Shown here: positions 11,435-19,312 of the stretch, in pieces | How positions within the stretch are numbered: position 1 is the first letter of the stretch | Layout: the number at the start of each line of letters is the position of its first letter | Source: Collinsella sp. BA40 | GTDB lineage: Bacteria; Actinomycetota; Coriobacteriia; Coriobacteriales; Coriobacteriaceae | NCBI RefSeq assembly: GCF_008014645.1 | Contig: NZ_VOWY01000003.1 | Location: 1 to 57,418, forward strand | Reading direction: 5' to 3' | Length of the DNA: 57,418 nt | Made by a program: the position numbers and the translations under genes | Notes under the pieces: generated by a model | What the model was told of the DNA's origin: nothing | The model's input: only the letters and a program-made list of their open reading frames with translations | Database searches by the model: none

Positions 11435-11917
11435 CTATACCTCCGAATTCTTTACTGCATGAGTCATGACCTTGCGGGCCTGCTCGAGCTGATGACGCAC
11501 GGATGCGTCACGGCGCCGACCGTTGGCGGACAAAATAAGGCCACCGATGATCGACGGGTCGACGCGTTCGATGAGGAACACGTTGCAGCCCAGGTCGAGC
11601 TCACACTTTTGGGTGATGAGCGCGCGCAGCTCGTTGTCGAGCGGTACGGCAGTGGTCACGGTGACGCCCATCGTCTGCTGGTCGCCATCGGCCATCTCGC
11701 TGTACAGATCGAGCACATCGCTCAGCTTATCGAGGTCGCCATGGGCGGCCATCTGGGACAGCACCGAGAGCACCTCGGGGCTCGCCTCGGCCTCGGCCTT
11801 CAGCGGAGCAAGGTTCTCGTAAACGCGGTCCTCGGTCTTTGCTGCCTCGAGCAGCGTGCGCGCGTAGGTTTCCAGCTTGCGCTTCTCGAAGCGCTCGCTG
11901 ATCTGCTTATCGGCCAT
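11435..11917 (-). CDS. atpH: F1Fo ATP synthase subunit delta
   Basis: A 160-residue OSCP/delta subunit, joining the peripheral stalk to the top of F1. The helical N-terminal domain holds [14 protein letters not shown]. The C-terminal end has [25 protein letters not shown], which matches the family's GG-hinge and final helix. I start at the ATG at 11917, which overlaps the end of atpF by 11 bases; the open frame continues upstream but only in the shadow of atpF. It is slightly short for the family (about 175-180). Confidence 0.92.
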   Translation of the reverse strand: MADKQISERFEKRKLETYARTLLEAAKTEDRVYENLAPLKAEAEASPEVLSVLSQMAAHGDLDKLSDVLDLYSEMADGDQQTMGVTVTTAVPLDNELRALITQKCELDLGCNVFLIERVDPSIIGGLILSANGRRRDASVRHQLEQARKVMTHAVKNSEV

Positions 11918-12512
11918 TGAGGGTGCCCACTTCCATGAGGTACTTCTTGATAAGCTCGCGCTGCTTGGCCTCGTCGTTGGCAAGGGTCTCGCCAACGATC
12001 TTGCCGGCAACGGCAACGGACATCTTTGCGATGGTGTCCGTCGCGCTTGCATAAGCGCGCTTCATTTCATCGTCTGCGCGGTCATGCGCCTTGGCGATGA
12101 TGTCCTCGGCCTCGGAATGAGCCGCGGCGACGATGCGCGAGCGCTCCTTCTCGGCGTCGGAACGAGCATCAAGCACGATCTCGGAAGCCTTGCGGCGTGC
12201 CTCGGCCACGATGGCGTCTGCCTGGTCGCGGATCTCGGCTGCCTCGGCCTTGGTGGCGTCGGCCTCCTCGATGCTGTCCTCGATCTTGTGCTCACGGGCG
12301 TCGAGTACCGAGATGACCTTGGGCCACACGAACTTTGCCAGCAAGAACCAGATGATGAGGAAGATAACGAGCGCGGGCACGAACTCGGCCATCTTCGGGA
12401 TAAGGATATCCGCACCGCCCGACTCCGTACCCTCGGCGAACGCCAGGGCGGGCGCGCTCAGCACCGAGGCGGCGGCCCCAAGCGTGATACCTGCGCGTGT
12501 AACGTTTTTCAT
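11907..12512 (-). CDS. atpF: F1Fo ATP synthase subunit b, with a signal-peptide-like N-terminus
   Basis: A 201-residue peripheral-stalk subunit. The usual membrane anchor (PALVIFLIIWFLLAKFVW, about 46-63) is followed by a long charged coiled coil rich in Ala, Glu and Arg that ends near 190. Unusually, about 28 residues precede the anchor and look like a cleavable signal peptide: MKNV, a hydrophobic stretch, then ALAFAEG. Some actinobacterial b subunits have similar extensions. If it is cleaved, the mature N-terminus would lie outside the membrane as required for this subunit. The ribosome site is GAGGGGGA before the ATG. Confidence 0.92.
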   Translation of the reverse strand: MKNVTRAGITLGAAASVLSAPALAFAEGTESGGADILIPKMAEFVPALVIFLIIWFLLAKFVWPKVISVLDAREHKIEDSIEEADATKAEAAEIRDQADAIVAEARRKASEIVLDARSDAEKERSRIVAAAHSEAEDIIAKAHDRADDEMKRAYASATDTIAKMSVAVAGKIVGETLANDEAKQRELIKKYLMEVGTLNGR

Positions 12513-12560
12513 GACTCCCCCTCGGGATCCGAAGTCCGGCGTCCTACTGAGAACACCCGA

Positions 12561-12755
12561 CTATTTGACTACCAGTGCAACGACGAAGCCGATCAGGGCC
12601 AGAGCCTCAGCGAAAGCAGCGCCCATGATGAAGACGGTGAAGACGCGGTCCTGCACTTCAGGCTGACGAGCCATGGCGCTCGCAACGCCATATGCCGCAA
12701 GACCGATAGCGAGGCCAGCGCCAATAACACCGAGACCGTAACCGATAACTCCCAC
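12561..12755 (-). CDS. atpE: F1Fo ATP synthase subunit c (rotor ring)
   Basis: A 64-residue hairpin of two membrane helices joined by the polar loop RQPE (30-33). The ion-carrying Glu is E50 in GAAFAEALALIG. Sodium-type rings usually have a Gln in helix 1 and Ser or Thr right after the Glu. Here the matching residues are Ile17 and Ala51, so a proton ring is the better inference. The start is GTG at 12755 with a very strong AAGGAGG, which fits the need for many copies per complex. The protein is short for the family (70-85). Confidence 0.93.
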   Translation of the reverse strand: MGVIGYGLGVIGAGLAIGLAAYGVASAMARQPEVQDRVFTVFIMGAAFAEALALIGFVVALVVK

Positions 12756-12825
12756 AATTCCTCCTTGAGTTCATGCGCCGCCTATCGACGCACTTTGAAC
12801 ACGATACCTATATCAAGCGCAGGCG

Positions 12826-12850
12826 AAGGGCGCCGCCGAGCGCCGCCCGT
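12826..12850. other. GC-rich hairpin between atpB and atpE
   Basis: GGGCG (12828-12832) can pair with CGCCC (12844-12848) in the 114-base gap between atpB and atpE. It has no T-run. Such structures may tune mRNA stability so that subunit c is made in excess, but this is only inferred. Confidence 0.25.
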
Positions 12851-12869
12851 CCATGCGCCTGGTATCCAA

Positions 12870-13670
12870 TTAATGGCCCTCTGCCTCTGCTCCCTGGATG
12901 TAGACAGCGGTGAGGACGGTGAAAACATACGCCTGAACGAAGGCAACGAAGATCTCGATCGCGTAGATAACAAACAAGATGCCCGCAAAAACGACAGACG
13001 GCAACGCGCCGAAGACGTTGGCAGCCGAAAGCTCCGTGATCAAGGGCTCGGCAAAGAGCGAGACCATGAGCGCGAAGGAGCCGAGCACGATATGGCCGGC
13101 GAACATGTTGCAGAACAGTCGGACGGCCAGCGTGATGGGGCGAAGCAGCGTAGAGATGAGCTCGATGAGCCAGACCAGGATGTTCAGCGGGAACATGACG
13201 CCCTTGGGCGCGAGACTCTTGATGTAACCCCACACGCCGTGATTCTTCATGCCCACGATGACGAAGTAGATGAACACGACGACGGCGAGGGCAGCGGTAG
13301 TCGAGATAGTGCCGGTGCCAGGCTTCATGCCGGGGATGATACCGATGATGTTGTTGACGACGATAAACATGAACAACGTGCCCAGAAACGGCAGGTGCCG
13401 ACGCCAGGACTCTTTACCGAGGATGCCGACGCCCACGTCGTTCTCGAGATACTCCAAAACGAACTCCATGGCGTTGGCGAACCTGCCATGGGGAACGACC
13501 GAGACCTTGCGCGCGAAGGCAAACATCAAGACAAGGAGCACGATCGATGAGATGATGAGCCAAAACGTGTACTGGGTCACGCCGTGCATGAGGTCGCCGA
13601 CCACGGGGATCGAGCTGAAGCTCGAAACGAGATGATTGATCTCGGCTGGCAGCTTATCGAACGCTTCCAA
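12870..13670 (-). CDS. atpB: F1Fo ATP synthase subunit a
   Basis: A 266-residue multi-span membrane protein forming the ion half-channels. The essential Arg is R184 in LLRPITLAVRLFCNMFAGH. The C-terminal helix IEIFVAFVQAYVFTVLTAVYI is typical. The gene starts with TTG at 13670 after AAGGAAGGTGA, so initiation is probably lower than for atpE. It follows the small I-like gene by 51 bases. Confidence 0.95.
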   Translation of the reverse strand: MEAFDKLPAEINHLVSSFSSIPVVGDLMHGVTQYTFWLIISSIVLLVLMFAFARKVSVVPHGRFANAMEFVLEYLENDVGVGILGKESWRRHLPFLGTLFMFIVVNNIIGIIPGMKPGTGTISTTAALAVVVFIYFVIVGMKNHGVWGYIKSLAPKGVMFPLNILVWLIELISTLLRPITLAVRLFCNMFAGHIVLGSFALMVSLFAEPLITELSAANVFGALPSVVFAGILFVIYAIEIFVAFVQAYVFTVLTAVYIQGAEAEGH

Positions 13671-13721
13671 GGTTTCACCTTCCTTTTGTTCACCCGCACG
13701 CGGTCGCGCACGGGCTCGCAG

Positions 13722-14018
13722 CTATGAACGCCTACCGCACCTAATGGTATAGACGGCCAGAGCCGTCCAGCAAGCAAACAGGCTTAAGAGCTCCCCCGCA
13801 AGGAATACGATGAGCTCGTCTTCCCGCATGAGGTAGACCGCGGCGACCCCCGCCGACAACATGGCGAACGACACGAGCACGCTCAAGATCCCCTTGGGCA
13901 GGCTCGGCGCGCTCGTTCCCCGAAGCACCGGGTAGAGCGCAGCCATGAGCACGGCGAATGCGGCCAGGCCTATCGCGATTCCCAGGAGGGCAAACGGTAT
14001 GTGGGAGCCAATGATCAT
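13722..14018 (-). CDS. Small membrane protein, ATP synthase subunit I-like
   Basis: A 98-residue, very hydrophobic protein with three or four membrane segments (about 5-28, 42-62 and 66-90). It is the first gene of the ATP synthase operon, the place where atpI lies in many bacteria. AtpI helps assemble the c-ring or aids magnesium uptake. Sequence identity to AtpI is not obvious, so the name rests mainly on position, size and topology. The ribosome site before the ATG at 14018 is weak. Confidence 0.6.
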   Translation of the reverse strand: MIIGSHIPFALLGIAIGLAAFAVLMAALYPVLRGTSAPSLPKGILSVLVSFAMLSAGVAAVYLMREDELIVFLAGELLSLFACWTALAVYTIRCGRRS

Positions 14019-14102
14019 CCCAGCGAACCGCCCATCCCCCTATCGACCCCGCTCGCCCCGAAGAGCGCTGGAATGCGGAATCGCGCGAACACTTGAGACT
14101 TT

Positions 14103-14130
14103 ATTGTAGGCACTATTTTTCGGATTTCAA
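14103..14130 (-). promoter_or_regulatory. Promoter of the ATP synthase operon
   Basis: TTGAAA (read from 14130) and TACAAT (read to 14103) are separated by 16 bases on the minus strand. This is one of the best sigma-70-type matches in the window. Transcription would begin near 14096, leaving an untranslated leader of roughly 80 nt before the I-like gene. Confidence 0.7.
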
Positions 14131-14161
14131 CGAACTAATCGACCTCATTGCGGGGTTTTCG

Positions 14162-14174
14162 CCAACAGTGTTGG
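14162..14174. promoter_or_regulatory. Perfect inverted repeat upstream of the atp promoter
   Basis: CCAACA-G-TGTTGG lies about 32 bases upstream of the -35 box of the atp promoter. Its place and symmetry would suit an activator site, but no known regulator is recognised. Confidence 0.3.
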
Positions 14175-14188
14175 TTACGCAACAAACG

Positions 14189-14221
14189 GGGCGCGTACGC
14201 CGACTAACGGCACACGCGCCC
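14189..14221 (-). terminator. Probable terminator after upp
   Basis: An 8-bp stem (14189-14196 with 14214-14221) has a structured loop and lies 27 bases beyond the upp stop. On the minus strand it is followed only by CGTTTGTTG, so the T-run is interrupted. Confidence 0.5.
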
Positions 14222-14247
14222 GATAAAAAAGATGCACGATCTATGAA

Positions 14248-14895
14248 TTATTTCGTACCGAAGATTCTATCGCCGGCATCTCCCAAGCCCGGAACGATAT
14301 AGGCGTCCTCGTTGAGCTTCTCATCCACCGAGCAGGTGTAAACGCGCACATCGGGATCCGCGTCCAGAACGGCCTTGATGCCCTCGGGCGCCGCGATGAG
14401 CACCAGCAGGCGGACGTCCTTCACACCCTGGCGGCGCAGATACTCGATCGCCGCCGTGGCGGAGCCGCCCGTCGCCAGCATGGGGTCGACCACCAAGCAG
14501 GTGCGCTGGTCGATATCGGCGGGCACCTTGCAGTAGTACTCGTGCGGCTCGTGCGTCTCCTCATCGCGATACATGCCCACGTGCCCCACGCGCGCGGCGG
14601 GGATCAGCTCGAGCATGCCGTCGACCATACCCAGGCCGGCACGCAAGATGGGGATGATGGCAACCTTGCGGCCGGCGATGCGCTTGGCCACGGTCGTGCA
14701 CATCGGCGTGGTGACCTCTACATCCTCCAGGGGGAAATCACGAGTGGCCTCGTACCCCTCGAACAGCGCAAGCTCCTTCACGAGCTCGCGGAATTGCTTG
14801 GAACCCGTGTTCTGGTCGCGCATGATGGTGAGCTTGTGCTGGACCATGGGGTGGTCCACCACGACGACGCGCGAGGTATCGAATGCAACGCTCAT
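14248..14895 (-). CDS. upp: Uracil phosphoribosyltransferase
   Basis: A 215-residue pyrimidine-salvage enzyme that makes UMP from uracil and PRPP. The PRPP loop is [10 protein letters not shown] (137-146). The N-terminal [15 protein letters not shown] is the typical allosteric and dimer helix. The C-terminal [16 protein letters not shown] is the uracil-binding segment. It begins 26 bases after rpiB, so the two probably share a transcript that supplies and uses ribose phosphates. Length and motifs match the family closely. Confidence 0.96.
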   Translation of the reverse strand: MSVAFDTSRVVVVDHPMVQHKLTIMRDQNTGSKQFRELVKELALFEGYEATRDFPLEDVEVTTPMCTTVAKRIAGRKVAIIPILRAGLGMVDGMLELIPAARVGHVGMYRDEETHEPHEYYCKVPADIDQRTCLVVDPMLATGGSATAAIEYLRRQGVKDVRLLVLIAAPEGIKAVLDADPDVRVYTCSVDEKLNEDAYIVPGLGDAGDRIFGTK

Positions 14896-14921
14896 AGTAT
14901 GCTCCGTTCAGATCGCTTCGC

Positions 14922-15413
14922 TTAGCAGGCAGCCGGCTCGCCGCCGGGCTGATCGGCCGCTTCGACCTTGCCGGTAGTATCGAGCTGCATGATCTTCTCG
15001 ACACGGCCGGCATGGCGGCCGCCCTCGAACTCGGAGGTGAGGAAGACCTTCACGATCTCGCGGTTCACCTCGGGGTCGACGAAACGACCGGAGAGGCCGA
15101 TAACGTTGCCGTCGTTATGGCGGCGGAACAGATCGGCGAACTCGGGCGTCGTGATAGACGAGGCGCGCACGCCCGCCACCTTGTCGGCGGCAACGGCGAT
15201 ACCGATGCCCGTGCCGCACACGCACACGCCGCGGTCGGCGTCGCCCGACGCTACGCAGCGACCGACCTTCTCACCGAAATCGGGGTAATCCACACGGTCG
15301 TCGGTGTCGGGACCCAGATCGATGACCTCATGGCCGAGCTCGTTGGCGAGATACTCCTTGAGCATCTGCTTCTGCTCGAAGCCGGCATGGTCGGAACCAA
15401 GTGCGATACGCAT
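14922..15413 (-). CDS. rpiB: Ribose-5-phosphate isomerase B
   Basis: A 163-residue RpiB/LacAB-family isomerase interconverting ribose 5-phosphate and ribulose 5-phosphate. SDHAG (7-11) and the active-site cysteine C66 in CVCGTGIGIA are present, so it is the bacterial Cys-type enzyme. NVIGLSGR supplies the phosphate-binding region. The last 20 residues (LDTTGKVEAADQP and onward) form an extra polar tail. The ATG at 15413 has AAAGGA nearby; longer in-frame starts upstream do not. A LacA/B-type specificity is less likely because no galactose-6-phosphate genes are nearby. Confidence 0.9.
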   Translation of the reverse strand: MRIALGSDHAGFEQKQMLKEYLANELGHEVIDLGPDTDDRVDYPDFGEKVGRCVASGDADRGVCVCGTGIGIAVAADKVAGVRASSITTPEFADLFRRHNDGNVIGLSGRFVDPEVNREIVKVFLTSEFEGGRHAGRVEKIMQLDTTGKVEAADQPGGEPAAC

Positions 15414-15481
15414 TGAAAACGTCCTTTCGAATGAAATAAACAACAGTGACAGGCTACCCATTTTGCCCGTCGAATAGCGCC

Positions 15482-17026
15482 TTACTGTAACACGGTACGG
15501 GAGCGCGCCACCGCGTCGTGCCAACCGGACAGCACCCGGGCGAGCTCGACAGGGTTGCCGGCGGGCTGAAAGCATTTGCCAATAGCGCGGTTCTGCACCA
15601 GCTCCTCGCGATCCTCCCAGTAGCCCACCGCGAGGCCCGCCAGGTAAGCGGCGCCCAGCGCCGTAGTCTCGAGGCTCTCGGACTGCACGACCGAGATACC
15701 CAGCAGGTCGGCCTGGAACTGCATGATGAACTCATTGCGCGAAGCCGCGCCGTCCACCGAGAGAGACTCGAGCTTGCGCCCCGCATCCATCTCCATCGCG
15801 CGGAGCACGTCGAACGTTTGGTAAGCCATGGACTCGCACGCCGCTCGCACGAGGGTCGCGCGATCAGAAGCCGCCGTCAAGCCGCAGATCAAGCCACGGG
15901 AATCCGGATCCCACCAGGGTGCTCCAAGCCCGCTAAACGCGGGGACGAGGTAGCAGCCCTTGTTGTTCGGGATCGACCGGGCGATCGCCGCGGTCTCCCC
16001 CGCGTCGGCTATGATGCCGAGCTTGTCGCGCAGCCACTGGATCACGCTGCCGGCATGGAAGATGGAGCCCTCGAGTGCATAGCTGATGCGGCCGCTCTCG
16101 GCGATACCGATCGTCGAAACCAATCCGTTCTTAGATTCGACGACCTCGTCGCCGGTATTCATGAGCATGAAGCAACCCGTGCCGTAGGTGTTCTTCGTAT
16201 CGCCCGGCTCGAAGCAGCAATGGCCGAAGAACGACGCCTGCTGGTCGCCCGCGACGCCGGTGATCGGCGGCGTATGCGTCATGATCTCGCTCGAGACGCG
16301 GCCGAACTCGCCAGAGCTCCAACGCACCTCGGGAAGCATCGAATGCGGGATATCGAAGATCTTCAGCAGCTCCTCGTCCCACTCGAGCGTATGGATGTTG
16401 AAGAGCATGGTGCGGCTTGCATTGGTGTAATCCGTTGCATACACCATGCCGCCCGTCAGGTTGTAGATGAGCCATGTGTCGATGGTGCCGAACATGAGCT
16501 GTCCGGCCTCGGCTGCTTCGCGAGCGCCCGCCACGTTGTCCAAAATCCACTTGACCTTGGTTGCGGAGAAATACGCATCGGGCTTCAGGCCCGTCTTCGA
16601 CCGAATCACATCGGTCAGGCCGTCGTGAACGAGTTTATCGGCGATCGGCGCGGTCCTGCGGCACTGCCATCCGATAGCGTTGTAAATAGGCTGGCCGCTA
16701 TCGCGATCCCATACCACGGTGGTCTCACGCTGGTTGGTGATGCCGATGGCCGCGATACTATCGGAATGGATACCGCTCTTGAACTGCACCTCCATCATGA
16801 CCGCTATCTGCGAGGCAAGAATCTCCATTGGATCTTGCTCCACCCAGCCGAGCTCGGGGTAGCTCGTCGTGATGGCACGCGACGCCTGCGCGACGATGCA
16901 ATCGTACTCGTCGACGATGATCGCGCGCACCGATGTGGTACCCGAGTCGAGCGCCATGATGTACTTGCCGCCCTGGGGGAGATACATCGTGTCTACCAGT
17001 CCAAGATCCTTCAACGTGAATGCCAT
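15482..17026 (-). CDS. glpK: Glycerol kinase
   Basis: A 514-residue FGGY-family kinase converting glycerol to glycerol 3-phosphate. The first phosphate loop is DSGTTSVRAIIVD (27-39). GWVEQDP, GITNQRET and GWQCRRTAP give the glycerol-binding Arg, Glu and Trp residues. The second half has FSGLGAPWWDPDSRG and the DGAASRNEF adenosine loop. About 20 extra N-terminal residues precede the usual start. The gene lies 68 bases before rpiB and 48 after tsaC on the same strand. No glycerol facilitator or glpD is adjacent, so how glycerol enters is not shown here. Confidence 0.95.
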   Translation of the reverse strand: MAFTLKDLGLVDTMYLPQGGKYIMALDSGTTSVRAIIVDEYDCIVAQASRAITTSYPELGWVEQDPMEILASQIAVMMEVQFKSGIHSDSIAAIGITNQRETTVVWDRDSGQPIYNAIGWQCRRTAPIADKLVHDGLTDVIRSKTGLKPDAYFSATKVKWILDNVAGAREAAEAGQLMFGTIDTWLIYNLTGGMVYATDYTNASRTMLFNIHTLEWDEELLKIFDIPHSMLPEVRWSSGEFGRVSSEIMTHTPPITGVAGDQQASFFGHCCFEPGDTKNTYGTGCFMLMNTGDEVVESKNGLVSTIGIAESGRISYALEGSIFHAGSVIQWLRDKLGIIADAGETAAIARSIPNNKGCYLVPAFSGLGAPWWDPDSRGLICGLTAASDRATLVRAACESMAYQTFDVLRAMEMDAGRKLESLSVDGAASRNEFIMQFQADLLGISVVQSESLETTALGAAYLAGLAVGYWEDREELVQNRAIGKCFQPAGNPVELARVLSGWHDAVARSRTVLQ

Positions 17027-17074
17027 CGCTCGTACTCCATCTTATTTCGTATCCCTCGCGGGCACGTCCGCACG

Positions 17075-17755
17075 TTATGCGGTCTCGCCCGCTATAGCCA
17101 GCAGCTTCTTCGCGGTGAGCGCCCCCTCGCGCAGCACCTGCAGCCTTCCATCCCGCACCGCGACGATACTCGAGGCGTCCCGGCACGCCGTAACGCCGGC
17201 ATCGATCGCGACGTCCACGCCCTCGAGCACGCGCGCCTCGACATCGGCAAACGAGCTCGGAGCCGGCAGGCCATGCGTATTCGCACTCGTCACCGCAAGC
17301 GGAGACCCGCACCGCTCGATAAGAGCAGCAACAACTGGAGACGCGGAGGCGCGCAGCGCCACCGTGCCGTCGGCAGCCTTCATGAACTCGGGAACCACGT
17401 CCGAAGCCTCCACGACGACGGTCAGGGCACCCGGCCAGCATGCATCGGCGAGCGCTCGAATCTGCCCGGGCACCCTCCGTCCATACCGATCAAGGGCGTC
17501 CGCACCCCCTACCAGCCAGGGAACCGTCTGCGTAAGCTCGCGCTGCTTGAGGCTGAAGATCCTACGATAACCCGACCCCTCGCGCGGCGGCATCGGCGAG
17601 CAGTCCCGATATGCGTCCACCGACACGCCGATGCCGTACACGGTCTCGGTGGGCAGGAGCACGAGGCCGCCGTCGCGCAGCTGCAGAGCCGCTCCGTCCA
17701 TAGATGCGGCATCGAGTCCATCATGCTCGATATACGCTCTATATACAGTCGTCAT
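17075..17755 (-). CDS. tsaC: L-threonylcarbamoyladenylate synthase (Sua5/YrdC/YwlC family)
   Basis: A 226-residue YrdC-fold protein that makes threonylcarbamoyl-AMP for the t6A37 modification of ANN-decoding tRNAs. PTETVYGIG (35-43) and the KxR pair (K70, R72) in IFSLKQRE are the substrate-binding elements; AVTSANTHG near residue 180 is the family's second signature. It lacks the C-terminal Sua5 domain. I start at the ATG at 17755, which has AAGGAGGAG just upstream, rather than at 17845. It follows prmC on the same strand with 192 bases between, which include a weak hairpin. Confidence 0.9.
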   Translation of the reverse strand: MTTVYRAYIEHDGLDAASMDGAALQLRDGGLVLLPTETVYGIGVSVDAYRDCSPMPPREGSGYRRIFSLKQRELTQTVPWLVGGADALDRYGRRVPGQIRALADACWPGALTVVVEASDVVPEFMKAADGTVALRASASPVVAALIERCGSPLAVTSANTHGLPAPSSFADVEARVLEGVDVAIDAGVTACRDASSIVAVRDGRLQVLREGALTAKKLLAIAGETA

Positions 17756-17891
17756 GGCAGTCTCCTCCTTTTCCTTGTCACGAGTAACCGCGCATCCGCA
17801 CGCGCCATAATGGACGGTTGTAATCCATGTGGAGCATTTTCGCACGCTATAACGCGAATTACCCCCGTATGAAATACCAACCAGACAAGCG

Positions 17892-17917
17892 GGGAGCCCC
17901 AGTCGGTAAGGGGCTCC
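17892..17917 (-). terminator. Hairpin after prmC, possible weak terminator
   Basis: GGAGCCCC (17893-17900) pairs with GGGGCTCC (17910-17917) about 30 bases beyond the prmC stop. No T-run follows on the minus strand, so it may only attenuate. Confidence 0.35.
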
Positions 17918-17947
17918 GTTCGTGACGGTTCCATGTAATGAAGCGCG

Positions 17948-19006
17948 CTACAGCGGCGTGCGCGCCACCACGATGCGCGGACGATGCGTCAGGTCGAAGA
18001 CCACGCGCACATCATCCATGCCCGCGCCGCGGCACAGCTCCGCCGCCTCATCGAGCGACTCCTCGAACAGCTCGCACGCAAACAGACCGCCGGGGCGCAG
18101 CATCTGGGGAGCGGCAGCGAGCAGGCGCCTGAACACCATGAGCCCATCCGCGCCGCCCTCGAGCGCCAGACCGGGCTCGAAGTCTACGACCTCGCGCGGA
18201 AGCTCAGCCATCACGTCATGTGGAATATACGGCGGATTCGATACGAGGACATCGAAGGTGCCGTATTCCTCCGGCGCTATCGGGGCCACCAGATCGCCCT
18301 CGCGTACCGAGAGCGCGTCTTCCGGTACGGCCAACGCCCGCCCGTTACGCTCGGTGAGCGCAACGGCCTGCGGATTGATATCGGTTGCAACGCATGTGAC
18401 CGCGCCTTCGCGCTCGTGGATCAGCGACAGCGAGATGCATCCGGTTCCACAGCCCACCTCGAGCACGCGGGCATGGGGCGCGGCGGCTCGCTCCCCCTCT
18501 CCGGCGGTCGCAACGTCCTCGCACGTCTCGCCCGCGGCGACCGCGTCCCCCGCTTCGGATTCGGCCAACGCCCGCTCTAGGTCGGAGGCAGCGTCGAGCT
18601 CGCCGTTCCACGGCAGGGCGGCGCGCTTGCGCGCCGCCGTGGAGGCCCCTCCGAGCACCTGGGAGTCCAGGTAATCCAGAACCTCCCCAACAAGCACCTC
18701 GGTCTCGGGGCGCGGGATGAGCACGCCGGGCTCGCAAAGAACGTCGATCATACGAAAACCCGTGGACCCCGTTATGTACTGGACCGGCTCGCCCTTCGCG
18801 CGACGCACCACGGCATCATGCATGCGAGACAGCTCATCTTGATCGAGGGGGCGATCGAAATTCATGTACAGCTCGACACGGCTCATCCCCGTCACCGCTG
18901 TGAGGAGCAGCTCCGCCGTGTAACGCGAACGCTCGTCGCCCTTCTTCTCGAGGTATCCCCGCGTCCAATCGAGGCACCGGCTAATTGTCCACATTTCGTC
19001 CGCCAT
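17948..19006 (-). CDS. prmC: Release-factor glutamine methyltransferase, with an inserted linker
   Basis: A 352-residue PrmC/HemK protein that methylates the Gln of the GGQ motif in release factors. The N-terminal helical domain ends with GFRMIDVLCEPGVLIPRPETE (about 83-103). The methyltransferase has VLEVGCGTGC (181-190) and the catalytic NPPY (257-260). Between them sits an insert of about 60 residues (118-178), rich in Ala and Glu, which explains why it is longer than usual (about 280). The chosen ATG at 19006 follows GAGGGCAGGG. Its likely substrate RF1 (prfA) is elsewhere in this window (32214-33281) rather than next door. Confidence 0.92.
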   Translation of the reverse strand: MADEMWTISRCLDWTRGYLEKKGDERSRYTAELLLTAVTGMSRVELYMNFDRPLDQDELSRMHDAVVRRAKGEPVQYITGSTGFRMIDVLCEPGVLIPRPETEVLVGEVLDYLDSQVLGGASTAARKRAALPWNGELDAASDLERALAESEAGDAVAAGETCEDVATAGEGERAAAPHARVLEVGCGTGCISLSLIHEREGAVTCVATDINPQAVALTERNGRALAVPEDALSVREGDLVAPIAPEEYGTFDVLVSNPPYIPHDVMAELPREVVDFEPGLALEGGADGLMVFRRLLAAAPQMLRPGGLFACELFEESLDEAAELCRGAGMDDVRVVFDLTHRPRIVVARTPL

Positions 19007-19312
19007 GGCCCTGCCCTCACTTTCCCATACCACCGAATGCTCTGAACGCGACAACGGCGAGCATCCAGGCGATAGCGACTCCAATGAACGTTGATTCTAC
19101 TGCAAGGTCGCATGCGGTCTTTCCGCAGAGGCCCCGCACGTTCGAAATCAGGTGAAATTCGTCCCGCATTTCCCTGTGCAACCACCTGGTCTTACAAAAA
19201 ACCGTTGGGTGCTTACAGGCATCTGCCGCCGCCCCCATGGTCGCGCGACATGAAAAAGCGGCCATCGGGACGAACCCGATGGCCGCTTCCATGCCTTCGA
19301 ACGCGCGCGAGA
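19007..19312. other. Intergenic region between the GH84 gene and prmC
   Basis: This 306-base gap holds the GH84 terminator (19253-19288) and a TAGAAT box on the minus strand at 19094-19099 that could be the -10 of prmC. A minus-strand open frame ending at 19017 encodes a hydrophobic stretch, but it has no convincing start codon or ribosome site and I do not call it. Confidence 0.4.
19253..19288 (-). terminator. Terminator of the GH84 gene
   Basis: A 14-bp perfect stem (19256-19269 with 19275-19288) has a five-base loop. On the minus strand it runs straight into TTTTT, 25 bases beyond the GH84 stop. Confidence 0.88.

Noticed and set aside
12561-12755. Sodium-type ATP synthase
   Set aside because: The c subunit lacks the Gln and Ser/Thr ligands that accompany the Glu in sodium-binding rings.
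19017-19292. A small minus-strand frame with a hydrophobic C-terminus before prmC
   Set aside because: Its only upstream starts lie within the GH84 terminator or lack a ribosome site; the hydrophobic part has no start codon of its own with support.
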